Below are positions 7,763 to 12,714 of a stretch of DNA of 12,714 nucleotides, one piece after another. Made by a program: the position numbers and the translations under genes. Location of the stretch: contig JAKSDN010000975.1 of NCBI GenBank assembly GCA_022360075.1, positions 1 to 12,714 of the forward strand, written 5' to 3'. The notes beneath the pieces were generated by a model. It had not been told where the DNA came from and made no database searches. It saw only the letters and a list, made by a program, of their open reading frames with translations. The number at the start of each line of letters is the position of its first letter. The stretch's first letter is position 1. The DNA is from Kiloniellales bacterium. GTDB taxonomy: Bacteria > Pseudomonadota > Alphaproteobacteria > Kiloniellales > JAKSDN01.

Positions 7763-7774
7763 CTATCATGATAG
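7763..7774. promoter_or_regulatory. Palindrome upstream of the Crp/Fnr gene, possible operator
   Basis: CTATCATGATAG is a perfect 12-bp palindrome about 52 bases upstream of the regulator's ATG. Read on the minus strand, TATCAT within it differs from the TATAAT -10 box at one base, so an operator overlapping a -10 is possible. No good -35 box is seen at 16-18 bases. An imperfect 12-base-period direct repeat of GGTGTCTCG (7731-7739 and 7743-7751) lies between it and the gene. Autoregulation is only a guess. Confidence 0.3.
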
Positions 7775-7823
7775 CAGCTTGCCCGGCCAAGGCACGCTTC
7801 ACGACGGCGCGACCGGATGGCCG

Positions 7824-8555
7824 CTAGAGCTGTTTGATGCCGTGCGACCGGAGCAGATCGATCAGCATCTCTCCGGCGTGGATTCGGTGATCGCGATGCA
7901 GGCTATGCGCCGCGTCCGCGTCGCCGCGCGCGATGGCGTCCACCACCGCGGCGTGATCTTTGTTCGAGCCCAGTGGCTTGGGCCTGAGCCTCAGAGTCGC
8001 CATGCGGACCCTGTGCGCCTGCTCCCAGACTGTGTTGACGAGATTGCGAAGACGCGTGTTGCCGGCAAAGTCGACGAGCATCATGTGGAAGCGTTCATCG
8101 GCCTCGGCCCAGCGCCGCAAGTCGTCGTCCTCCAAAGCCCGCTCCATATCCTCGACGGCGGCCTTGAGAGCGGCCAGCTCCGGACCCGTGACGCCGCGCG
8201 CAGCCGCCAACGCAGCCGCGGTCGCCTCCAGGCTCGTCAGAACCTCGTAAATCTCCCGCATGTCGTCGGGCGAGACCGGCAGGACGCGCATGCCGTGGCG
8301 CGGGCGGATCTCCACCATGCCCTCGTTGGCGAGCCGAATCAGCGCTTCGCGCACGGGCGTCCGGCTCATCCGAAGGGATTCGGCGAGCTCCTGCTCCAAG
8401 GCCTGGAAACCGGCCGGCATGTCGTTGTCGAGGATCCGGCGCTTGATCTCGGTGTAGGCGTGTTCGGCTTGCGACGGTCGTACGCTGCGTCCCCGTTGCT
8501 TGGATCCGGCGATCTCTTTTTGTCGCCGCGTCAGTTGCTCACCTACGTCGGACAC
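7824..8555 (-). CDS. GntR family regulator, FadR/FCD subfamily
   Basis: The 243-residue protein has a GntR winged helix-turn-helix at about 30-95 (QAEHAYTEIKRRIL, LEQELAESLRMSRTPVREALIRLANEG, then the wing IRPRHGMRV) and an all-helical FCD ligand-binding domain at about 97-230. The FCD metal site is visible: D153 and H157 in ADERFHMMLV, H201 in KDHAAVV, and H223 near the C-terminus. FCD members with this site usually bind carboxylates such as sugar acids. The start is GTG at 8555, and about 20 N-terminal residues precede the fold. It lies 32 bases downstream of the SMP-30-type gene and is probably co-transcribed with it. Control of that gene and perhaps of dgoKA is a reasonable inference; a matching operator candidate sits upstream of the SMP-30 gene. 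Confidence 0.9.
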   Translation of the reverse strand: MSDVGEQLTRRQKEIAGSKQRGRSVRPSQAEHAYTEIKRRILDNDMPAGFQALEQELAESLRMSRTPVREALIRLANEGMVEIRPRHGMRVLPVSPDDMREIYEVLTSLEATAAALAAARGVTGPELAALKAAVEDMERALEDDDLRRWAEADERFHMMLVDFAGNTRLRNLVNTVWEQAHRVRMATLRLRPKPLGSNKDHAAVVDAIARGDADAAHSLHRDHRIHAGEMLIDLLRSHGIKQL

Positions 8556-8587
8556 CTCGACAGCCCCTCTCGTGCCAGTTCCCGCAA

Positions 8588-9610
8588 TCAGGCCCGAGCG
8601 ATTGCGTCATCCTCGCGACGCGCCAGTTCGCGCCATAAACCCGTCAGATCATAATTCCAGTGCGTCGGCGCATGGCCGGCCACCGGCATCTCGGCAACCG
8701 CGATCGAATCGCCAAGCAGGCAGCCGAGGTAGCCGCGGCGCAGGTCCGTGCCGCCGAACGCCAGGCTCGAGAGGTTGCGCAGCCGACGGCTCACGATACG
8801 GTCCAGCTGCGGCCGCCCCATCCGCCCGGCCTCGTAAGCGGTTTCGACCGCTGCCATGTGGCCGGTGTCGCTGTCTTCGATCAGGGTCTCCTGCGATCCG
8901 TCGGCCGCGACGCGGACGACCCTGTTGCTGACGATGCTCGTGATCCAGACCGCGCCCTCGGCATCGAACGTCAGTCCGTCGGGGAAGGTCCCCGCGCCGA
9001 ATTCGGCCACCACGGTCTTGTTGGACAAATCGCCCGACGGCGAGATCTCGAAACATATGAGCCGTCTGGCGAAAGTCTCGTTGACGTAGAGCCGCTCGCC
9101 GCTCGGGTCGATGGCGCATTCGTTGGTGTAGCCGAGCCCGTCGGCGACGACACGCGCGCTGCCGCGATCGACGAGGATGACATAGCCGTCGGCGACATCC
9201 CTGCGATAGGCGAGGCTGCGCGGCCGCGTGCGGGTGCTTACCGTCACCCAAAGCCGACCTCGCGCGTCGATGTGCACGAAGTTCGTCGGCGGCAAGGCCT
9301 CGCCGTCGACCTCGGCGAGAATCAGCTCGCTTCGACCGTCAGGATCGAGACGCCAGACCCCGCCCTCTTCCGCTCCCAGGTGGGCCAGCAGAAATGACCC
9401 GCCCGGCAGCAGGGCAATTCCGTTCGGACGCAGAGGGATTTCCGGATTCCGAGCCAGGACCCGAGAAACCCTGCCGGCGCGATCGATCACGCTCACGCCG
9501 CCGCCCTCGGTCCAGTCCGAGGCGAAGAGATAGCCTGAGTGATGGGTGAGAACGCATTCCGGCCGCGCGAGCCCGCTGCCGAGAAATGTAAGGTCGTCCA
9601 AGTCTAGCAT
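8588..9610 (-). CDS. SMP-30/gluconolactonase/LRE family protein, probable sugar lactonase
   Basis: A 340-residue six-bladed beta-propeller of the SMP-30/gluconolactonase/LRE-like family, somewhat longer than the usual 300. The three metal ligands of the family are all seen: E18 in ARPECVL, N163 in GYTNECAID and D211 in FPDGLTFD. N110 in PPTNFVHIDARGRLWVTV occupies the substrate-side Asn position. The likely reaction is hydrolysis of an aldonolactone (galactono- or gluconolactone) to the aldonate in the cytosol; no signal peptide is seen. ATG 9610 is chosen over TTG 9646 because the family begins a few residues before the E18 strand. It is the first gene of a unit with the GntR regulator. With dgoK and dgoA further along the same strand, galactonolactone is an attractive substrate, but this is inference, and many family members act on other lactones. 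Confidence 0.87.
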   Translation of the reverse strand: MLDLDDLTFLGSGLARPECVLTHHSGYLFASDWTEGGGVSVIDRAGRVSRVLARNPEIPLRPNGIALLPGGSFLLAHLGAEEGGVWRLDPDGRSELILAEVDGEALPPTNFVHIDARGRLWVTVSTRTRPRSLAYRRDVADGYVILVDRGSARVVADGLGYTNECAIDPSGERLYVNETFARRLICFEISPSGDLSNKTVVAEFGAGTFPDGLTFDAEGAVWITSIVSNRVVRVAADGSQETLIEDSDTGHMAAVETAYEAGRMGRPQLDRIVSRRLRNLSSLAFGGTDLRRGYLGCLLGDSIAVAEMPVAGHAPTHWNYDLTGLWRELARREDDAIARA

Positions 9611-10043
9611 GTGACGTTCGTCTGCCGACGCTTTCGCGCGAACCAAGCCCCCCGGCCCGTCGCTCGAACGCCGCCACCTTGAAAACCGATAACGTATACA
9701 TTACGGCATTTCCCGGCCGAAGGAAACCGCAGCACCGGTAACATCGGGACGTCGCTCTGATGTCTCTTGGCCTGTTGGGGACAGGGCGCGGCCGCCCTGG
9801 TCTTTGGGCGCTTGGGCGCGGCGTGGAACTCCCTGCGCCGTCACGCGCGCGCTGCTGAACCGCTCCGCCAGAACAGCGGCTGCGCAGCCGACAGAGCCCC
9901 GCTCGCGCAAACCCAGGTGCCCCGGCCCAATGAGCAGGGGCGGTTTGCTCGCTCTCCTCCGCCTGGCCGTTCACGTCATTCCACAGCTCGGGCTCGGACA
10001 ACGATCGGGGCATGGCCGTGGCTCCACGCCAGCCAGCGGCCCG
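9611..10043. other. Non-coding stretch between SMP-30-type gene and LuxR-type regulator gene
   Basis: About 430 bases with no convincing gene in any frame; the open frames crossing it are Arg/Pro/Ala-rich and match no family I know. It holds the GTATAC site near the left end. A GC-rich hairpin has 7-bp arms CAGGGCG (9782-9788) and CGCCCTG (9793-9799). A perfect 14-bp palindrome, CGGCTGCGCAGCCG, lies at 9877-9890. Neither hairpin has a run of T on the minus strand, so a classical terminator for the LuxR-type gene is not seen. It may be a decayed gene or an old insertion scar. Confidence 0.4.
9690..9703. promoter_or_regulatory. GTATAC-centred near-palindrome, candidate GntR operator
   Basis: TAACGTATACATTA is a palindrome of 14 bp with one mismatched pair, placed 80-93 bases upstream of the SMP-30-type start. 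FCD-type GntR regulators commonly bind short palindromes of this kind, often with a central GTATAC or similar. It is unusually AT-rich against the GC-rich flanks. The regulator it would serve is encoded two genes down the same transcript. Confidence 0.45.
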
Positions 10044-10739
10044 CTACCGCATCCCTTCGTCTGCCACCTCCGCCAGCGAGGACGGGTCTTGAACCGCATG
10101 TCCGGCCGCGAGCACCGCTGCCTGGGTACGATTCGAGACACCAAGGGCGCGAAGGATCGCCGAGATGTGAATGCGCACGGTGTGCGCCGAGACGCCGAGC
10201 TCGCGGGCGATTTCCGGGTTCGACTTTCCTTGCGCGAGCAGTTCGAACACCTCGCGCTGACGCTGCGTGAGCGTCTCGACGAGCCGACGGTTGTCAGCCT
10301 GCGTTGCCGGTGAAACCTCGGCGTTCGGGGCCCTCTTGGCCTTGGTGTCGAGCAGGGCCCGCGGGACGAAGATGTCGCCTGCGAGAACGTGCTGCAGCGC
10401 CTTGATGATCTCTTCTCCCGTTGCGGCCTTGGGTATGTAGCCCATGGCGCCGAGCTCGATCGCGCGGATCACGTCGCGGCGCTGCTCGAGCACCGAGAGC
10501 ACGACGACCGGCACCGTAGGAAAGGCTTCCCGCAGCTCGCGCAGCCCGGTGAACGGATCGCTGTCCGGCATCAACAGGTCCAAGACCACGAGATCGAGAT
10601 CTTTGTTCTGCGATGCCAGCCTAAAGGCCTCTTCGAAGGTATCGGCCTCTAGAACCAAGACGTCCGGACCCAGGCTCTCGACGAGATGCTTCAACCCCGC
10701 CCGAAAGACCCAGTGGTCATCGACGATCAATATCTTCAT
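10044..10739 (-). CDS. NarL/LuxR family two-component response regulator
   Basis: A 231-residue response regulator. The receiver domain (about 1-118) starts MKILIVDDHWVFRAGL, with D7-D8 in the acidic pocket, phospho-acceptor D54 in VVLDLLMPDSDP, S82 and K104. A linker of about 35 residues leads to a LuxR-type helix-turn-helix (about 156-212) with LTQRQREVFELLAQGKSNPE, LGVSAHTVRIHISAILRALGV and NRTQA, the family's DNA-binding tetrahelix. ATG 10739 is chosen over an upstream start at 10751 because the receiver fold begins exactly there. No sensor kinase is adjacent, so its partner is encoded elsewhere. It is divergent from the cadherin-repeat gene, which it may control, but no recognised binding site shows this. 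Confidence 0.93.
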   Translation of the reverse strand: MKILIVDDHWVFRAGLKHLVESLGPDVLVLEADTFEEAFRLASQNKDLDLVVLDLLMPDSDPFTGLRELREAFPTVPVVVLSVLEQRRDVIRAIELGAMGYIPKAATGEEIIKALQHVLAGDIFVPRALLDTKAKRAPNAEVSPATQADNRRLVETLTQRQREVFELLAQGKSNPEIARELGVSAHTVRIHISAILRALGVSNRTQAAVLAAGHAVQDPSSLAEVADEGMR

Positions 10740-10793
10740 GGCTAGCCCCACGTACTAGCGGGCCCGACCGGCTTTCTCTTTTGTCTTACGCTC

Positions 10794-10823
10794 ATTTTCA
10801 TCCCCCATTGGTGCAGTGGTCAA
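10794..10823 (-). promoter_or_regulatory. Weak sigma-70-like promoter for the LuxR-type gene
   Basis: On the minus strand TTGACC (10823-10818) is followed after 18 bases by GAAAAT (10799-10794). The -35 matches TTGACA at five of six bases and the -10 matches TATAAT at four of six. It lies about 55 bases upstream of the response-regulator start. This is pattern matching only. Confidence 0.25.
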
Positions 10824-10853
10824 GCGTAGCACTATTCGATAAGCCTAGTCAGA

Positions 10854-10891
10854 CTTGCCCAGCGGGCAAGCCCGATTCCCCGTTTTTTTTT
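10854..10891 (+). terminator. Hairpin with downstream T run, possible terminator or attenuator
   Basis: Arms CTTGCCC (10854-10860) and GGGCAAG (10864-10870) enclose a 3-base loop, and nine T follow at 10883-10891. The 12 bases between stem and T run are more than a textbook intrinsic terminator allows, so efficiency is doubtful. It points rightward, away from the LuxR-type gene, and no plus-strand gene ends before it. It could end a short RNA made from this region. Confidence 0.25.
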
Positions 10892-10991
10892 GCATTGGCG
10901 CACAAAGTTCCCCGAAAGCAACGAAAAATTGACCTTTCGCGGTCCTTCGGTTGCTTCGTGCGTCGGGCCCGTCGCGCAGTTAGGTCACGAC

Positions 10992-11020
10992 TTAATGGTT
11001 CTTTAATCCGCATTTTATAC
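10992..11020 (+). promoter_or_regulatory. CtrA-like box overlapping a candidate promoter
   Basis: TTAA at 10992-10995 and TTAA at 11003-11006 are separated by exactly seven bases, matching the alphaproteobacterial CtrA consensus TTAA-N7-TTAA. A -10-like TTATAC lies at 11015-11020, placing the box over the -35 region, where CtrA-activated promoters usually carry it. Two TTAA words at this spacing are rare in DNA of this GC content. Transcription to the right would give a leader of about 280 bases to the cadherin-repeat gene. Repression of the divergent gene is an alternative. Confidence 0.5.
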
Positions 11021-11293
11021 ACTGTAGCCGATTTGCGGGGGGTATTTCTGGCTCGCACGGCCTTTTGAGGGTCGAGGCGGAGCGGGCACGGCAGTAGGAG
11101 CCAAGAGCCGGATCGGCACTTTCGCTCGCCTGATTGCCAGGAGTGCGCCACGCCCATGATCGCCGCCACGTCAGTATTTTCATCGAAGAAACGTCGACTC
11201 GTCTGCCTGGAGCTAAGGCCGAGAGCCTAGTTCATGCATGTCTTGACGGGCGACGTCGCCGCAGGACGGCGTTGGGTTCGCCACGCTTTGACC

Positions 11294-11300
11294 AGGAGGG
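11294..11300 (+). promoter_or_regulatory. Strong ribosome-binding site of the cadherin-repeat gene
   Basis: AGGAGGG lies 6 bases upstream of the ATG at 11307. It is the strongest ribosome site in the window and fixes the start of the long open frame that follows. Confidence 0.75.
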
Positions 11301-11306
11301 TCAGCC

Positions 11307-12714
11307 ATGGCTCGCGATGACCGCACCTCGAGTGATTCCAAGTCGCGCAGCGCTTCTTCGAACAACAGCGCGACCGAGGATTTCGAGCTCCAGCGCAGCA
11401 ACAGCCGCTCGGAGGCCGAGAAGCACCAGGAGCGAGTCGCCGAGACGCACGACGAGGCCGTGGTGCTCGACCGCGACCTCACGACGCCGAATCTGAACTA
11501 TGGCAGCCAAGTCCATCTGGACGAGCAGAGCTTCGGCGGTTCGGTGCGCGGCGGTTTCGATGTAGCCGTCGAATCCGACCCGCCCCCTCCCGCGCAGGCG
11601 CGTATCGGCGAGCAGGAGCCGCTCGAGCCGCTCAGGCAGGGCGCCGACCCCGCGATCCCACTCGACCCGGCCGAGGAGCCTGACGGCCTCGCCTTCACGG
11701 ACCGCGACCTGCCCGGACTGTCGCGCAGCGGAGGCTCCGCGGTGGAAGCGCCCAGAGGCTTAGCGCGCAACGATGAAGGCCAAGCCCATATCGTCCACTC
11801 TTCGGGCTCTCCGCAACGGCAGATCTCGGTCGAGGCGACCGATCTCGGACCCTTGTCGCGGACCGGTGCGCAGTTCGGCGTCGGCGGAGAAACAGCGAGC
11901 CCGCAGGACGCGGGGGCGGTACAGGGCGAAGGAACCCAGCAGGGTAGCGCGGCCTCTCAAGGTGAAGGACAAGATGGCGCAGGTGTTACGCCGGACGGAG
12001 GCGGAACCGAACCCGACTCCGCCGGCGGCGATGGACCGATTGCCGGGGCTCAGGTCGGCGCGGTCACCGACAGCAACGCCGCCACGAACAGCGTCTCCGA
12101 AAGCGCCGCCAACGGCACCGCTGTCGGCGTCACGGCTCTGGCCACCGATGCCGACGCGACGGACGACGTCACTTACAGCCTCTCCGACAATGCCGGCGGG
12201 CGCTTCACCATCGACGCCAACACCGGCGTCATCACCGTCGCCGATACCTCGCTGCTCGACTACGAGACCGCCACCAGCCATCAGGTCACCGTCGTCGCCA
12301 CTTCCGACGACGGCTCGACCAGTACTCAGAGCTTCACGATCAACCTCACCGACGATACGTCGGAGGCCAGGGTCGGCGCCGTCACCGACAGCAATGCCGC
12401 TGCCAACAGCGTCTCCGAGAGCGCCGCAAACGGCACCGCCGTCGGCGTCACGGCCCTCGCCACCGATGCGGACGCGACGGACGATGTAGCCTACTCGCTG
12501 AGCGACAATGCCGGTGGACGCTTCGCGATCGACGCCAACACCGGTGTGGGCACCGTCGCCGATAGCTCGCTGCTCGCCTACGAGACCGCCACAAGCCATC
12601 AGGTCACGGTCGTCGCCACCTCCGACGACGGCTCGACCAGTACTCAGAGCGTCACGATCAACCGCACCGACGACACCTCGGAGCCCCAGGTCGGCGCCGT
12701 CACCGACAGCAATG
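11307..12714 (+). CDS. Cadherin-repeat adhesin-like protein, N-terminal part, open at window end
   Basis: The frame is open for 469 codons to the right edge, with no stop. Residues 1-249 are polar, rich in Ser, Glu, Asp, Gly and Gln, with no signal peptide or membrane segment. From residue 250 a 106-residue unit repeats: 250-355, 356-461, and a third starting at 462 and cut off. Each has the marks of a bacterial cadherin-type domain: ATDADATDD, GGRFTIDANTGVITVAD, LLDYE and the final TINLTDD strand, whose acidic residues bind calcium in the family. The two complete repeats differ at 10 of 106 residues. Such proteins are usually very long surface or secreted adhesins exported by type I systems with a C-terminal signal, which fits the absence of an N-terminal signal; that signal and the transporter would lie outside the window. 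Role in attachment or biofilm is inferred. Frames on the opposite strand here are repeat shadows. Confidence 0.88.
   Translation, partial: MARDDRTSSDSKSRSASSNNSATEDFELQRSNSRSEAEKHQERVAETHDEAVVLDRDLTTPNLNYGSQVHLDEQSFGGSVRGGFDVAVESDPPPPAQARIGEQEPLEPLRQGADPAIPLDPAEEPDGLAFTDRDLPGLSRSGGSAVEAPRGLARNDEGQAHIVHSSGSPQRQISVEATDLGPLSRTGAQFGVGGETASPQDAGAVQGEGTQQGSAASQGEGQDGAGVTPDGGGTEPDSAGGDGPIAGAQVGAVTDSNAATNSVSESAANGTAVGVTALATDADATDDVTYSLSDNAGGRFTIDANTGVITVADTSLLDYETATSHQVTVVATSDDGSTSTQSFTINLTDDTSEARVGAVTDSNAAANSVSESAANGTAVGVTALATDADATDDVAYSLSDNAGGRFAIDANTGVGTVADSSLLAYETATSHQVTVVATSDDGSTSTQSVTINRTDDTSEPQVGAVTDSN
12054..12714 (+). repeat. 318-bp tandem repeats within the adhesin-like gene
   Basis: Units begin with GTCGGCGC-GTCACCGACAGC at 12054, 12372 and 12690, an exact period of 318 bp (106 codons). 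Two units are complete and the third is cut off after 25 bases. The period being a multiple of three lets copy number change without a frameshift. Assembly of such regions from short reads is error-prone, so copy number beyond the edge should be treated with caution. Confidence 0.9.

Larger units (their letters stand above)
10740..11306. other. Divergent intergenic regulatory region
   Basis: These 567 bases separate the minus-strand LuxR-type gene from the plus-strand cadherin-repeat gene and are clearly richer in A and T than the rest of the window, especially 10880-11040. No gene is supported; the open frames lack ribosome sites and family likeness. It holds a CtrA-like box with a -10-like sequence, a hairpin followed by a nine-T run, a 12-bp palindrome GGCGACGTCGCC (11249-11260) of unknown role, and the strong ribosome site of the downstream gene. 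The length suggests a long 5' leader on the adhesin-like transcript. Confidence 0.55.

Noticed and set aside
7710..8654. 314-codon plus-strand frame opposite the GntR gene
   Set aside because: The minus strand encodes a complete FCD-type GntR protein with its metal ligands; the plus frame has no known domain.
9339..10013. 224-codon minus-strand frame crossing the SMP-30 start and the non-coding stretch
   Set aside because: Most of its left part overlaps the SMP-30 gene in another frame, and the right part matches nothing known. A decayed gene cannot be excluded but is not supported.
10016..10034. Possible terminator hairpin after the LuxR-type gene
   Set aside because: The stem is only about five pairs and no T run follows on the minus strand.
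11249..11260. Palindrome GGCGACGTCGCC upstream of the adhesin-like gene
   Set aside because: Short GC palindromes arise often in DNA of this composition; no known regulator site matches it and no promoter boxes align with it.
11760..12599. 279-codon minus-strand frame in the repeat region
   Set aside because: It looks repetitive and Gly/Val/Asp-rich, which could mimic a repeat protein, but it mirrors the cadherin repeats on the plus strand. Only the plus frame has the strong ribosome site and family motifs.
1..12714. CRISPR array, tRNA or phage module
   Set aside because: No short regularly spaced direct repeats, cloverleaf sequence or phage gene was seen; the only regular repeats are the 318-bp coding units.

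Overview
The window is GC-rich bacterial DNA with dense, mostly single-strand coding. The gene families, a CtrA-type box (TTAA-N7-TTAA) and the large cadherin-repeat gene suggest an alphaproteobacterium, perhaps Rhodospirillales-like. That placement is inference, because no rRNA or other phylogenetic marker is present. Every gene from 1 to about 10.74 kb lies on the minus strand. The one plus-strand gene starts at 11307 and runs off the right edge.

Layout from left to right. 1-53: first codons of a minus-strand gene with a signal-peptide-like start, cut by the window edge. 147-1178: DUF6765-type protein with a His/Asp-rich core. 1382-2155: 2OG-Fe(II) oxygenase. 2269-2895 and 3868-side neighbour 2935-3867: KDPGal aldolase (dgoA) and 2-dehydro-3-deoxygalactonokinase (dgoK), an obvious operon. 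4009-4141: MITE-like element with inverted ends and two internal hairpins. 4175-6169: 664-residue regulator with REC, PAS, an atypical GGDEF-like core and an EAL-like tail. 6358-7029 and 7013-7711: glutathione S-transferase overlapping a Crp/Fnr regulator. 7824-8555 and 8588-9610: FadR/FCD-type GntR regulator and SMP-30/gluconolactonase-family hydrolase. 9611-10043: non-coding stretch with a GTATAC-centred operator candidate. 10044-10739: NarL/LuxR-type response regulator. 10740-11306: divergent regulatory region with a CtrA-like box. 11307 to end: cadherin-repeat, adhesin-like protein with 318-bp tandem repeats.

How the genes may work together. DgoK and DgoA carry out the last two steps of the De Ley-Doudoroff (galactonate) pathway: KDGal to KDPGal, then to pyruvate and glyceraldehyde 3-phosphate. 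The SMP-30-type lactonase, which keeps its metal ligands, could supply the aldonate, and the FCD-type GntR protein beside it is a plausible sugar-acid-responsive repressor. The dehydratase (DgoD), transporter and sugar dehydrogenase are absent from the window. The remaining genes are mostly signalling (REC-PAS protein, Crp/Fnr regulator, LuxR-type regulator) and a surface or secreted giant protein whose promoter region resembles a CtrA-controlled one.

No tRNA, rRNA, CRISPR array, intact insertion sequence or phage gene was seen. No unmistakable new multi-gene system is present. The best candidates for novelty are the degenerate REC-PAS-GGDEF/EAL-like regulator, the 4009-4141 element, and the CtrA-like control region of the repeat protein with its second repeat changed at key residues.
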